From positions 58,374 through 122,373 of the forward strand of contig JAJPJE010000070.1 in the NCBI GenBank assembly GCA_021324365.1: 64,000 nt of DNA. The letters run 5' to 3'. Below, piece by piece: positions 44,893-54,195 of the stretch (its first letter is position 1; every line of letters starts with the position of its first letter). Under the pieces are notes generated by a model. It was not told the origin of the DNA and did not search any database. It worked only from the letters and a program-made list of their open reading frames with translations. The position numbers and the translations under genes are program-made. This DNA is from Terriglobia bacterium (GTDB taxonomy: Bacteria > Acidobacteriota > Terriglobia > Terriglobales > Acidobacteriaceae).

Positions 44893-45927
44893 TTAAGGGT
44901 GGCTGTGGAAAAGCTGGTCATTAACGAATTGCACTATCCGTTGCTCCGACCAGCGGCCATCGTAACCATTTGCCTCGGCAAGGAAGCCACAATGTCCACC
45001 GTGCTCCGACTCCAAGACTGTGAGATGTGGATTGCGTAACAGCAGTTCCCGGCTCTCGGGCAGCAAGCGAATAAATGGGTCATCCAGAGCGTGGATGACT
45101 AGCGTCGGAACCGATATCTGCTCCAGAACGTGACGCGCACTCGAGCGGTTGTAGTAATCCTCAGCTCCAGCGAATCCGCAATAGCGCGCGGTAACGCGGT
45201 CGTCGAATTCTCGAATGCTGCGAATCGCATACACCGGGTACGCGCGAAAGCGTTCTGGAAAAAGGATCTCTTTGCGACGCATTCGCCCGGCCAGTGCAAA
45301 CAGGAACCACCATTCATAAACGCGGTTGTCCCAACGATGTAAGGCGTCGGCCGATGCAGACAGATCAATAGCCGGAGAAACTGCTACTACCGCTTTCAGT
45401 TCCTCGGGAGCACGGCTTCCCCATTCTCCCGCCATTTTCAACACTATATTGCCGCCCATCGAGAAACCCGCCAGGGCAATGGATCGCAGTTGTTCTTCGG
45501 CTATTAGGGTCTGGACCACCGATCCCACATCGCCCGACATGCCGGAGTGGTAGAGGGTGGCTGCGAGTTCTTCCGTGCCTCCGCAGTTGCGCATATTCAT
45601 GCGAACCACGTTCATGCCTGCTGCCCACGCCTTATTTGCCGTACCAATCACGTACTGGGACGAACTGGAGCCCTCCAGTCCGTGAACAATCATCAGGGTC
45701 GCCCGATCGCGCCGGTTTGGGTGCCAGTGGCAGTGACACAGCACCTGCACCTCAGGTTCTACCGAAAAGAACCGGTCTTCGGCCGGGGGCAGGTGATTTG
45801 GACGGTTGGAGAAGTAGGCAAAAAGCGTTTGCAGGTGACCGCCTCGGAGGCCACAACGAGGCACGAAGCGGTCTTCCACCCGTATACAACGCTGACCGAT
45901 TTCAATCACTGGTTCCAGTGTAATCAA
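44893..45927 (-). CDS. YheT-family alpha/beta hydrolase
   Basis: A 344-residue hydrolase of the YheT/EMB8 family. The nucleophile elbow is GFSMGGN, the acid lies in HALDDPF and the catalytic His in HGGHCGF; the characteristic N-terminal RCGLRGGHLQTLF and MIVHGLEGSS are present. The substrate is not established for the family; esterase activity is likely. It lies 79 bp downstream of the TonB-like gene, with a terminator between them, so it has its own promoter. Confidence 0.87.
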   Translation of the reverse strand: MITLEPVIEIGQRCIRVEDRFVPRCGLRGGHLQTLFAYFSNRPNHLPPAEDRFFSVEPEVQVLCHCHWHPNRRDRATLMIVHGLEGSSSSQYVIGTANKAWAAGMNVVRMNMRNCGGTEELAATLYHSGMSGDVGSVVQTLIAEEQLRSIALAGFSMGGNIVLKMAGEWGSRAPEELKAVVAVSPAIDLSASADALHRWDNRVYEWWFLFALAGRMRRKEILFPERFRAYPVYAIRSIREFDDRVTARYCGFAGAEDYYNRSSARHVLEQISVPTLVIHALDDPFIRLLPESRELLLRNPHLTVLESEHGGHCGFLAEANGYDGRWSEQRIVQFVNDQLFHSHP

Positions 45928-45955
45928 AATCTAGCGGCGATTTTCAGCCCAGATC

Positions 45956-45983
45956 AAAAACAAAAGGCAGCCGAATGGCTGCC
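45956..45983 (-). terminator. Intrinsic terminator after the TonB-like gene
   Basis: GGCAGCC (45966-45972) and GGCTGCC (45977-45983) form a perfect 7-bp stem with a 4-nt loop. On the minus strand it is followed by TTTTGTTTTTG (45965-45955). Confidence 0.85.
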
Positions 45984-46006
45984 CTTGTCTTGAATTGTGC
46001 CAACAA

Positions 46007-46345
46007 CTAATTATTGTCGCCGTGAAACTGAACCGCAACCACTTCAGTCGTGGAAGAACTTCCCGGTTCGAACTTCCAGCGCCGTACCGCTTCATCGGCC
46101 GCTTCAACCAGAACTGGATGTCCACCGATCGGTTTCACTGCCTTGACTTTCCCGTCAGGAGTAATGGTCACTTCCAGGCGGACTGTTCCGCTAACGTTCA
46201 TCTTCCGGGCTAACTCAGGATAAACGGGGCTGACTTTAACGGTTGCTTTCCGTTGACCCTCTTCCTGGGCGTGCAATGCTGGCACCGAAGAAAGCGTGAA
46301 CAGTATTGCCGAGCCGAGGAGGATGGCTGGCATGAGTTTTTTCAT
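46007..46345 (-). CDS. TonB C-terminal-domain protein
   Basis: A 112-residue exported protein: signal peptide (1-26), then a single TonB C-terminal domain (VSPVYPELARKMNVSGTVRL, VEAADEAVRRWKFEP). It lacks the N-terminal membrane anchor and Pro-rich linker of classical TonB, so it is a stand-alone periplasmic domain, as often found in Acidobacteriota. A terminator lies just downstream. The 328-bp region on its other side (46346-46673) shows no gene or clear element. Confidence 0.82.
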   Translation of the reverse strand: MKKLMPAILLGSAILFTLSSVPALHAQEEGQRKATVKVSPVYPELARKMNVSGTVRLEVTITPDGKVKAVKPIGGHPVLVEAADEAVRRWKFEPGSSSTTEVVAVQFHGDNN

Positions 46346-46673
46346 AACGGAAACGAGGATAGGTCAGGAACTATTCCCCCACTAGATTACGTCGGTAATG
46401 GCTGCTACTGTCGGGTGCTGAAGAAAATCGTTTTGCACTAGATTCAGTGCTCTGCCTCGCATGGTCAGGGTGGCACGTGTTCCCAGACGCTTATATCGGT
46501 TTTTTCGCCTTTGGTACCGGATCGAGGGCGCCATGCCCGAATTCAGCTAAAAGATTCAGCCCAAATGGCAGAGGTGAGTGCGCCAGAACGGTGCTTGCCC
46601 TTCGTTTTCCTATCCTTACGAGGAAACAGGGGAACCAAGAAGCTCGTCTAAGTGAAAGTAAATGGGAGGCTGT

Positions 46674-47129
46674 ATGCGTCTGGCGGTGGCAATCTTTTTC
46701 CTGCTTGCATCCACCTGCGTCTTCTCGCAAACCGCACCACCGGGAGCTGATATGGTTGGCTCGGACCGGGCGCTTCACCGTGGTGACCAGGGCAGCATCA
46801 TCACCAATAGTCCCGACATCAATGCGCAAATAGGCGGGTATGAGGGCGAAACGACGGGTGATGTGGTCACGCCGGGAATCCAGACATCTGGTACCGATAA
46901 CCGCACGAATCTGCAAAATGCATCCGAGGCGGGACAGAGCACCCAAACCGGCGCTACAGCGGCTCGACGCGGCGCAGCTGAGCTCAGCGCGCAGGCACAT
47001 GGAAATCTTTCCGGAGACAACGGATCGGTCTGGGACGCTAACACCGTTCGGAAGAGCAATATCGTCGGCACAGGCGCCACGACTCACGGCCAAACAAATG
47101 GGCACGCTGCAGCGAAAGCAAAGCCCTGA
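46674..47129 (+). CDS. Small exported Gly/Ser/Thr-rich protein
   Basis: A 151-residue protein; the start at ATG 46674 follows GGGAGG (46664-46669). It has a signal peptide (1-18, cleavage after VFSQ), then a low-complexity mature region rich in Gly, Thr, Asn and Ala, without Cys and ending in AAAKAKP. No family recognised. Its stop lies 1 bp from the convergent hemerythrin gene. Confidence 0.65.
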   Translation: MRLAVAIFFLLASTCVFSQTAPPGADMVGSDRALHRGDQGSIITNSPDINAQIGGYEGETTGDVVTPGIQTSGTDNRTNLQNASEAGQSTQTGATAARRGAAELSAQAHGNLSGDNGSVWDANTVRKSNIVGTGATTHGQTNGHAAAKAKP

Positions 47130-47130
47130 T

Positions 47131-47616
47131 TCAGGCGCGTCTGACGACCCTATCGGCGTGAATACTAGCGAACTCAGCCAGTTCGAGTTCCTCGGTCTTT
47201 ATATGCTGGAGCAGGAATGACGCGAATTCTTTGCCCTGCTCTTTCAACTCGATCAAAGCGCGGCAAAGATTGCTGCTGTCGTGGATTTCATGCAGCAGTT
47301 GAGAGAAATGAGCCAGCCGTTTCCTGAGCACATTGTGCTGTTCCTTCATTGCCTCGGCAAAGCGGGCCTGTTCGGAGCCAAGCTGCGCGAACGGATCCAG
47401 CACGGTGCGCTCTTCCTGTGCCATGTGCGTGGGAATTCCAGCCGCGAGAAACTGCAGTTCGGTGGTCACATCCCGCAGCGAGCGCAGATTCGCCACCGGT
47501 TCACAGTACGCGCTCAGAGACTCCAGTGCTACTTGCAACCGCTGCAATTCCCGGCGGTAATTTTCGTGCTCGCGGCGATTATTGCTGCAAAGCGTCTCGA
47601 GCGTGGTCGAAGACAT
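47131..47616 (-). CDS. Hemerythrin-like HHE-domain protein
   Basis: A 161-residue four-helix protein. His17 (REHENY), His64 with Glu68/69 (HMAQEE), His94 (KEQHNVL) and His138 with Glu142/143 (HIKTEE) are placed to bind a di-iron centre that may hold O2 or NO, or sense iron. A CRP/FNR-like palindrome lies about 90 bp upstream of the start. The role is probably oxygen, nitric oxide or iron handling; the precise ligand is unknown. Confidence 0.85.
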   Translation of the reverse strand: MSSTTLETLCSNNRREHENYRRELQRLQVALESLSAYCEPVANLRSLRDVTTELQFLAAGIPTHMAQEERTVLDPFAQLGSEQARFAEAMKEQHNVLRKRLAHFSQLLHEIHDSSNLCRALIELKEQGKEFASFLLQHIKTEELELAEFASIHADRVVRRA

Positions 47617-47701
47617 GAGTTACCTCGTAACCCCACATGAGCCAGGGAGGATAAGAGCTTGCGGCCCTCATTTCATCCTCGGGCACCCACACAAATGCGG
47701 C

Positions 47702-47717
47702 AGTGACTTATCTCACA
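47702..47717. promoter_or_regulatory. CRP/FNR-like palindrome upstream of the hemerythrin gene
   Basis: AGTGA-CTTATC-TCACA at 47702-47717, one base away from the TGTGA-N6-TCACA consensus, about 90 bp before the hemerythrin start. Confidence 0.55.
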
Positions 47718-47746
47718 GCTTCCTGTGAATCGTTTGAAGATCAGGA

Positions 47747-48730
47747 TCAACGGAACCACAAGGACCAGACCACATCCACCAGCGTATGTGTGGTTGCAGA
47801 GGAGAGGAGCCGACGACGATCGCGCCACGCCCACCCATAGAAAATTCCCGCAACGGTAGCCATCAAAACGTAACGCCAGTTGAATGGCAGCGGCTTATTG
47901 AAATGGGACAGCCCGAAGATGATGGACGCGATGATGAGGGCGCGACGAGATCCGTATCTTGCTTCCAGCATGTTCTGCAGAAGTCCGCGGAAGAAGAGTT
48001 CCTCAGGAATGGACACAAAGAAGAACGTCACCAGCAGTGCCGAGGTCGCCGTACCCGCCGAAGGAACTCTCCGGTAGAAAGCAATAAAGTGCAGCAGAAA
48101 GCCGAGGGGCAAAGCGATGCAGGCGTACAAAGCCCAATTTCTCACGCCAATCGCTAAATCGCGGATCCGTGGAACAAAGTCATAGCCGACGCCGTCAAGG
48201 CGCCGGACGACAAGATACGAGTACAGTGCCGCGTCAACCAAGAGAAACTTCGAGAAGGCGCTTAATCCGGCGTGTGGAAACGTGCCGGAGAGCAACCGAA
48301 ACTCCACCGGAAAGCCGATTACGCATAAGGCAACTACATCTTGCCAGGAAATGGCTTCACATTTTGGTCTCAGAAACTCGAACAGACACGCAAGCGCAAT
48401 GCAGATCGCCGGGAGCAGCAGGCCATAGGCAGCCCTGAATTCACCACGAGGCAGGCTGAAAACGATGTACGGGATGACGAGCGTTCCCGGCAAAAGTACC
48501 CGCAGCGCACGGTGTCGCACGCCGCAGAGTGCTTCAGCAAGTCCGAATCCGAAGAACCAGTAGGGCGCCAGCAGCAGAGCGAATGCTGCGAAGGTCGACG
48601 GCAGGTGTCCGCCAATTCTCTGCTCGATAGAAAAGTGCTGCGCCGCAAACCAGAATGCAATCAGCAGGAGCGCGAATGAACATACGCCCGCGCCCCATCG
48701 CAAACTTCGTAGTCGTTCGCGGATGCGCAC
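47747..48730 (-). CDS. CPBP-family intramembrane metalloprotease
   Basis: A multi-pass membrane protein of the CAAX protease/bacteriocin-processing (Abi) family. Motif 1 is PEELFFRG (EExxxR), motif 2 GLSHFNKP, motif 3 HTLVDVVW. About eight hydrophobic segments. The frame is open from 48847, but that part crosses the terminator of the preceding gene; GTG 48730 with GGAG six bases upstream is the likely start, giving 327 residues. The substrate is unknown. Confidence 0.85.
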   Translation of the reverse strand: MRIRERLRSLRWGAGVCSFALLLIAFWFAAQHFSIEQRIGGHLPSTFAAFALLLAPYWFFGFGLAEALCGVRHRALRVLLPGTLVIPYIVFSLPRGEFRAAYGLLLPAICIALACLFEFLRPKCEAISWQDVVALCVIGFPVEFRLLSGTFPHAGLSAFSKFLLVDAALYSYLVVRRLDGVGYDFVPRIRDLAIGVRNWALYACIALPLGFLLHFIAFYRRVPSAGTATSALLVTFFFVSIPEELFFRGLLQNMLEARYGSRRALIIASIIFGLSHFNKPLPFNWRYVLMATVAGIFYGWAWRDRRRLLSSATTHTLVDVVWSLWFR

Positions 48731-48763
48731 ATCGGTCTCCAGACGTCTCCCCCGAATCTTTGT

Positions 48764-48799
48764 AGCAATAATAAAGCCCGGCCAATGTTGACCGGGCTT
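48764..48799 (-). terminator. Intrinsic terminator after the phosphoesterase gene
   Basis: AAGCCCGG (48774-48781) pairs with CCGGGCTT (48792-48799). On the minus strand it is followed by TATTATTGCT, a modest U-rich tail. It sits 17 bp past the phosphoesterase stop. Confidence 0.75.
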
Positions 48800-48816
48800 A
48801 CTGAAGCGAAACTCAG

Positions 48817-50997
48817 TTACGGCAGAGTATACGGGTTGGTGTTGCACGGCAGGTCATGCTGTGGCGGTGGAGTCGTCGAATTCAGGTTCGGGGCCGTCCA
48901 ATCGAAGAATTCCGACAAGTCCGGTTGCGCCGCATCGCGCGCAGTCAGTGACGGCACCTTTCCCGTCGCCGGGTCCGGCGGCAAGAAGCGCAGTTCGATG
49001 AGATGCAGAATCGCAGTGAAATCGGCAGGCGTGTGCGAAACATACCCGGGCTTCGTAAACGGCGAAATCACAATGTTCGGCACCCGGAAACCGGTAGTAT
49101 CAAACAGACCGGTTGGATCCCCGGGTGCAAGAATCGGGGTCTTGTCGTCCGGAGGAGGCATCGAAGCAGGTGGAACATGATCGTAGAGCCCGCCGCCCTC
49201 GTCAAACACCACGAAGAAGATGGAGTCTTTCCAGGAGGGGCTATCCATCAGCGTCTTTACTTGCTCTTCCACCCAGTTCATGCCGACCGCCGATCCTGAC
49301 ATTGTCGTCCCGCTAATATCGTCCAGGGGATGTTCGTCTTCTCCGGACGCTGGCTCGATCATTGCAACCTGCGGCAATGTGCCGTTCTGTGCGTCGGTTG
49401 CAAACTGGCTCAGGGGAACGAAATTGCTCAGGTACTTACTGGCGAACGTATAGAAATAGCTCATATACGTCCCGTTCAGTGTGCCCTTCCGATAAACCGA
49501 GTCGTCGATGTACACCCTCCACGTAATGCCGTTTGCCTGCAGCAACTGGAAGATGTTCGTGCGCCCATCCAGATTCATGGGAGGATGGTTGGGATCACCA
49601 GCCCCGCCGGGGAATGCGTACCCGTTGGATGTTGCTGCCAGCAGGTACATTCGGTTCGGCTGCGTCCGGGTTAGCGCGCCGCTGAACATCCGATCCGAAA
49701 CCCCGAAGGTCGTCGCAGCCCAGTAGTAGAACGGGAGGTCTTGAGCGGTATAGAAACCCATTGCGCGAGCGCCGGCAGTGTCGGTATAGCCTTGTGTGTG
49801 TGCTGCGAAGCCGCCGGCCATGGCAGCAAAGCCATCCATCGGCGGGGTTTTACCCCATGCGCCTTCGTCCGGGTGCTCATTATTCACGTCGTTGTGCGCT
49901 TCCTGCCATGAAGAGCTCAGGTCCTCGATGCATCCGTTCTGCATGTGGAATGGAGAAATGCGGTGTGGAGGGCCGCTCCAGGTCACCAGCGAAATGGAAC
50001 AGGTGTCCCCAAGTTGTGCGGTGGCTTTGCAGTCGGGCGGGAAGCCATCCACGTCGGCCGGTAATCCGTGCGCGACACGGTAATCATTCAGGTGGCCGAA
50101 GTACTGGTCAAAGCTCCGGTTTTCCTGCATTTCGAAGATGATGTGATTGACCGAAGTTTGCAGCGATCCCGTTACCACCTGTACGGTCAACGTCTGTGTG
50201 GCCGGCGGCGCAAGGGAAGTTCCGGTCGCCACCAGCGTGTAGGTCGTCGTCGCGGTTGGATTGATCGGCTCGGAACCGCTGGCTGCAACCGGCGCTCCAT
50301 CAAGCGTGACGCTCGTCGCATTCTGTGTCGACCATGTCAGAGTGGAGCCCGGACCGTTTAGCACAACAGTAGGGGGATTCGCGCTTAGGCTTGCCGTCGG
50401 TGGCACAGCTACGTCTACCGTGGCGGTTGCTTGTGCCGGTGTGGTTCCGCTGGTTCCGGTAGCCACAAGCGTGTAGGTCGTGTTCTGCGTAACCGGAAAA
50501 TTTTGTGATCCGTTCGCCGCAACCGTTGTTCCATTGAGCGTGACAGACGCTGCATTTTGTGTGGTCCAGGTGAGCGTGACCGACTGCCCTTGCAATACTG
50601 TCGGAGCGCTCGCCGTGAGATTCGCAACCGGTACGGGAGGCCCGCTGACAGTGATCATGCTGCTAGCCTGCGCAGGCGTCGTTCCGGCAGGCCCAGTTGC
50701 TACCAGTGTGTAGGTGGTGGTCGTGGTCGGATTCACCGTCATCGAACCGCTTGCGGCCACAGTATTGCCATTCAGGGTGACTGTCGTCGCGTTCTGCGTG
50801 CTCCACGTTAATGTGGCCGTCTGGCCGGGCTGAATAGATGTCACATTGGGTGTCAAAGTAGCAGTGGGTGCAGGCGCCGGAGGGGTTCTCAACCCGGCGC
50901 ACCCTACCAGCATGATTACAACAAGAAGAAATGCTGTCGCGCGAAACACCCGGGAGCCGTACCGCTCGAGCATGGCCAGAACAACCTCCAGTTTCAC
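48817..50997 (-). CDS. Lipoprotein phosphoesterase (phospholipase C family) with Ig-like repeats
   Basis: A 726-residue surface or periplasmic lipoprotein: signal with lipobox LVGC (Cys33), then three tandem Ig-like repeats of about 80 residues (each with LTWSTQNAT/LTWTTQNAA, a GNTV/GTTV turn and TTYTLVATG; about 40-290), then a phosphoesterase domain (PF04185 type) with IIFEMQENRSFDQYFGH, VVFDEGGGLYDHVPP and PNIVISPF. Family members hydrolyse phospholipids or phosphate monoesters. The repeats are nearly identical in places, suggesting recent duplication. Terminator downstream. Confidence 0.9.
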   Translation of the reverse strand: MKLEVVLAMLERYGSRVFRATAFLLVVIMLVGCAGLRTPPAPAPTATLTPNVTSIQPGQTATLTWSTQNATTVTLNGNTVAASGSMTVNPTTTTTYTLVATGPAGTTPAQASSMITVSGPPVPVANLTASAPTVLQGQSVTLTWTTQNAASVTLNGTTVAANGSQNFPVTQNTTYTLVATGTSGTTPAQATATVDVAVPPTASLSANPPTVVLNGPGSTLTWSTQNATSVTLDGAPVAASGSEPINPTATTTYTLVATGTSLAPPATQTLTVQVVTGSLQTSVNHIIFEMQENRSFDQYFGHLNDYRVAHGLPADVDGFPPDCKATAQLGDTCSISLVTWSGPPHRISPFHMQNGCIEDLSSSWQEAHNDVNNEHPDEGAWGKTPPMDGFAAMAGGFAAHTQGYTDTAGARAMGFYTAQDLPFYYWAATTFGVSDRMFSGALTRTQPNRMYLLAATSNGYAFPGGAGDPNHPPMNLDGRTNIFQLLQANGITWRVYIDDSVYRKGTLNGTYMSYFYTFASKYLSNFVPLSQFATDAQNGTLPQVAMIEPASGEDEHPLDDISGTTMSGSAVGMNWVEEQVKTLMDSPSWKDSIFFVVFDEGGGLYDHVPPASMPPPDDKTPILAPGDPTGLFDTTGFRVPNIVISPFTKPGYVSHTPADFTAILHLIELRFLPPDPATGKVPSLTARDAAQPDLSEFFDWTAPNLNSTTPPPQHDLPCNTNPYTLP

Positions 50998-51117
50998 TGG
51001 ACCGTTTTGATGGAAAAGTGAAAGTGGCTGTTGGCCCGCTACACCGGACTAAGTAGTTTTTGTTCTACTCTGGACAGTTCGTGTGAGGACTTCAGAAGCT
51101 ACTCTGCTGTTTTTGTC

Positions 51118-51158
51118 GTATCACCTCGCTAGTTCTGCAAGCGGTGTTAAGGTGATAC
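51118..51158. repeat. 9-bp inverted repeat upstream of the methyltransferase gene
   Basis: GTATCACCT (51118-51126) and AGGTGATAC (51150-51158) are perfect complements with a 23-nt loop, in the 239-bp divergent gap between the phosphoesterase and methyltransferase genes. It could be a hairpin or a pair of half-operators. Confidence 0.5.
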
Positions 51159-51236
51159 AAAACGTATCTGGCCTGAACCATGTGCGTAGCTTTGCGCGAA
51201 GAAAAAAGCTTCTCGGTGGAGTAGCCGGAACTCTGG

Positions 51237-51923
51237 ATGGGTGCTCAGTTTGACGAATACGCGAAGAACTACGATCAATTGGTCGACTCGGCCTTGTCGT
51301 CCACCGGAGAGGGCAAAGACTATTTCGCCACTCGCCGCGTGGAATGGGTTTCCAGCTACCTGGAGAGACTTGGCCTGCAGCCGCGCATCCTGCTTGATTA
51401 CGGATGCGGCAACGGTTCGAACGCTCCCCTTCTGTTGCAGCAGCTTCGGTTGGATTCGCTGATTGGCGTCGACGTTTCCGAGCAATCGATTGCGGAGGCA
51501 CGACGACGCGCCCCGCTAAAGGCAACTTTTTCCACGCCTTCGAGCTTTGCGCTCAACCAGCAAGCGGACTTGGCGTACGCTTGCGGCGTATTTCATCACA
51601 TCGCGCCGACTGAACGAACGACGGCTCTGAATTATGTGTACCGCGCGTTAAAACCTGGAGGCATATTCACCTTCTTCGAGCACAACCCCTGGAATCCGGG
51701 AACGCGTTACGTCATGAGCAATTGCGAATTCGACAAAGATGCCATCACCATCACTCCAGCAGAGGCACCGACGTTGCTGCAATCCGCAGGATTCCAGGTA
51801 CTCACGCGTGAGTTTCTATTTTTCTTTCCTAAGTGGCTGGGCTTCTTAAGACGATTGGAACCTATGCTGAAGAAAGTACCTCTCGGGGGACAGTACGTCG
51901 TCGTCGGGCGACGACTTCGGTGA
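51237..51923 (+). CDS. Class I SAM-dependent methyltransferase
   Basis: A 228-residue methyltransferase with motif I LLDYGCGNGSNAPLL (about residues 52-66), the acidic residue of strand 2 in IGVDVSEQSI, motif III ACGVFHHI and the post-motif VYRALKPGGIFTFFEHNPWN. It is close to Methyltransf_11/UbiE-like enzymes that modify small molecules. The substrate is unknown. It lies 41 bp upstream of the cytochrome gene on the same strand, so they may be co-transcribed. Confidence 0.85.
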   Translation: MGAQFDEYAKNYDQLVDSALSSTGEGKDYFATRRVEWVSSYLERLGLQPRILLDYGCGNGSNAPLLLQQLRLDSLIGVDVSEQSIAEARRRAPLKATFSTPSSFALNQQADLAYACGVFHHIAPTERTTALNYVYRALKPGGIFTFFEHNPWNPGTRYVMSNCEFDKDAITITPAEAPTLLQSAGFQVLTREFLFFFPKWLGFLRRLEPMLKKVPLGGQYVVVGRRLR

Positions 51924-51964
51924 AGCTCCAGCAGAGTTGCTGATTTACACTGATTTCATCCTTC

Positions 51965-52591
51965 ATGGCAGTCCGACATCGAGAGCTACTCATTCTGACA
52001 ATCGCGATCGCATTCACCCTCGCGCGACCGGCGGCTGCCGAAGAACTCGCCTGCACGAATTGTCATGGAGAAGACACGAAACGCGTCGCAGCGCCCGACT
52101 GTGGCAGTTGCCATGTCGGAACCGCACTGCAGGGTAACGAGCCATTGCGCTACTCCACAGCGTTCCGAGCCGATGGAACAGTTCGTCAGCCGTCCGACAA
52201 AACGTTCTCTGTCAACTTGGGAAAGAGCTACACTACGTCAATTGGCCACGGTGGGCTGAAGTGCACGGCCTGTCACGGTGACCCGCACGCAGAGCCGCAT
52301 ATGAAGCTGAATGCGGACTGTGCGCAGTGCCACAGGACTGCACCCGATCGGCCTGAAGGACCTCACGGCATGCATCCTGCAGGGCAGGCGTGGGTTCACG
52401 GGCACATGTTGCAGGTGGACGAAAACGGCGCTGCCTCCTGTATGGGCTGCCACGGCTCCGACGGCCGGGGAACGGTTCTGTCGCAGACTTTGGCGGACAG
52501 AAATTTGAACACGAAGTTCGGGCCCAAGCACTTCCCCAAAGGAATGGCGGTGGGCTGTTATTCGTGTCACACCACAACCGCTGGATCCTGA
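51965..52591 (+). CDS. Hexahaem c-type cytochrome
   Basis: A 208-residue exported protein (signal peptide 1-25, cleavage after PAAA) with six CxxCH haem sites: Cys30, Cys46, Cys100, Cys119, Cys159 and Cys198. Extra His residues between sites (for example SIGHGG and HAEPHM) can serve as axial ligands. The spacing resembles multihaem electron carriers of the cytochrome c3/c7 or NapC-NrfB type. A periplasmic electron-transfer role is likely; the partner is not identified. A CRP/FNR-like site begins 8 bp after its stop. Confidence 0.88.
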   Translation: MAVRHRELLILTIAIAFTLARPAAAEELACTNCHGEDTKRVAAPDCGSCHVGTALQGNEPLRYSTAFRADGTVRQPSDKTFSVNLGKSYTTSIGHGGLKCTACHGDPHAEPHMKLNADCAQCHRTAPDRPEGPHGMHPAGQAWVHGHMLQVDENGAASCMGCHGSDGRGTVLSQTLADRNLNTKFGPKHFPKGMAVGCYSCHTTTAGS

Positions 52592-52598
52592 CTCCATT

Positions 52599-52616
52599 TT
52601 GTGAGCTTCATCACAA
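52599..52616. promoter_or_regulatory. CRP/FNR-like palindrome upstream of the NHL gene
   Basis: TTGTGA-GCTTCA-TCACAA at 52599-52616: a perfect TGTGA-N6-TCACA with an extra base pair on each side. It lies about 190 bp before the NHL gene start and just after the cytochrome stop. Confidence 0.7.
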
Positions 52617-52806
52617 TGCGATGCAGTCTTCTGACTGCCCATAACGGGAAGCTCGCAAACTTAAGTACCGAGGCAGGATTGAAGCGAATTGATTTCATAA
52701 AAGCACGCGCTCACAATCTGAAGTCGTCTTCCACTCGAGCCCTCCCCCGGACATTCGCTCCGATAAGACGCCTGGCATTGCTTCTCGCCCTGGGGATCTG
52801 ACGGTT

Positions 52807-54057
52807 ATGAAATGCGGAAGGCTTCAGTTCATAATTCTTGGTTGCTTGCTGCTTGTGGTCGGGGCGCTTAGGGGACAACAGTTGAGGGTTTCCACCCCGC
52901 CTGTTCCTACCTACGTGCGAAAGTTTCAATCCAACAAAGACATCGTCCGCCCGTCGCGTCTGCAGGTCTTCGCCCTTCGTATGTCCGGCCTTCCGCCGAA
53001 CGAGGATCGAACGATTTCGAATCGCGAGCAATGGGATGTCAATCCAACCACGCATCCTCGTCAATTTGTGATCGACTCGCCGCATGTGGTTCGGCCCAGC
53101 AGTTCGCTGGCAACTTCTCCCGCGTTGAGCGCCTTTGGACAAGCGCTTGCCGATCCGTTCGCCTCCCATGAGCTATTCATGGCTCGCCCTAGTGCGGTGA
53201 TCACTGACTCCGATAACCGCATTCTGATCGCAGATCCGCTGGCACGTGCCATTCACGTTTACGATCTCGAGGCTAATCGCTATTTTCGTCTTCAGGGTGG
53301 TGAAGGGCGCCGCCTGCAGATGCCGTCTGGGGTAGCGGTAGACACGAATCACAACATTTATGTCACAGATCTCGACCTTGGAATGATTCTCGTTTACACT
53401 CGCGAAGGCCGATTCCAGCGCTATATCGGTTCACGCGCGACGGAAGGCGGTATCTTCTACCGTCCTTCTTCGATCGCCATCGATGCTGTCCGCGGACACA
53501 TCTATGTGCCCGACACTCCACGCCATATGGTCGTTGTGCTCGATCTCAAAGGAAACATCCTCACCCACATCGGTAGGCCAGATCTGCTGTCCTTGCGGCT
53601 GTTGCAGAGGGATGGGGGAATTCGCGAAAAAGGAAAGACGCAGCTCCCCACTGATGTCGTGATCCGCGATGACAAGTTGTTCGTGTTAGGTAGGTCAACG
53701 GTCCAGATCTTCGACCTCAATGGCAGGCTAATCCACGAATTTCCGGTTTCCAACGACTACGCCGAAGCCAGCGGGCTTGCAGTCGACGCCGAGTCGCATA
53801 TCTATATCAGTGATGGGATACGCAGCTTGGTTCGTGCTTACGACAGCAACGGTGCTTACTTGTATAGCTTTGGTCAGCAGGGAACAAAACACGGTGAGTT
53901 CTTTCATCCCCGCGGACTTTGGGTCGACGGCCAGAACCGCCTGTATGTCGCAGATTCAAGCAACGGCCGCGTCCAGGTCTTTCAATTGCACCTGGCGCGG
54001 CAACGCAGCGGTACTGCTATCTCCGAGAATCGCGACCAGTCGGGCGCGGCGCAGTAA
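52807..54057 (+). CDS. Exported NHL-repeat beta-propeller protein
   Basis: A 416-residue protein with a signal peptide (1-25) and six or so NHL blades (for example LQMPSGVAVDTNHNIYVTDL, YRPSSIAIDAVRGHIYVPDT, FHPRGLWVDGQNRLYVADSS). Beta-propellers of this kind bind proteins or ligands and are common near cytochrome genes in Acidobacteriota. The gap of 215 bp before it carries a CRP/FNR-like site. Confidence 0.85.
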   Translation: MKCGRLQFIILGCLLLVVGALRGQQLRVSTPPVPTYVRKFQSNKDIVRPSRLQVFALRMSGLPPNEDRTISNREQWDVNPTTHPRQFVIDSPHVVRPSSSLATSPALSAFGQALADPFASHELFMARPSAVITDSDNRILIADPLARAIHVYDLEANRYFRLQGGEGRRLQMPSGVAVDTNHNIYVTDLDLGMILVYTREGRFQRYIGSRATEGGIFYRPSSIAIDAVRGHIYVPDTPRHMVVVLDLKGNILTHIGRPDLLSLRLLQRDGGIREKGKTQLPTDVVIRDDKLFVLGRSTVQIFDLNGRLIHEFPVSNDYAEASGLAVDAESHIYISDGIRSLVRAYDSNGAYLYSFGQQGTKHGEFFHPRGLWVDGQNRLYVADSSNGRVQVFQLHLARQRSGTAISENRDQSGAAQ

Positions 54058-54195
54058 GCCTCCCAGCGGTTACCTAAGTTTCCTTTCCAACTGACGGACA
54101 GGGATTCTCCTGCCGATGTTTGCTGCATGGCGAAGCTCTGCGGTCCGTTCTCTCATGCAGCCAACTTCTATGAACATTGCAACATCAACTTACGA

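Noticed and set aside
52601..52801. A 66-codon plus-strand frame between the cytochrome and NHL genes
   Set aside because: It starts inside the CRP/FNR-like site, has no ribosome-binding site and no sensible composition.
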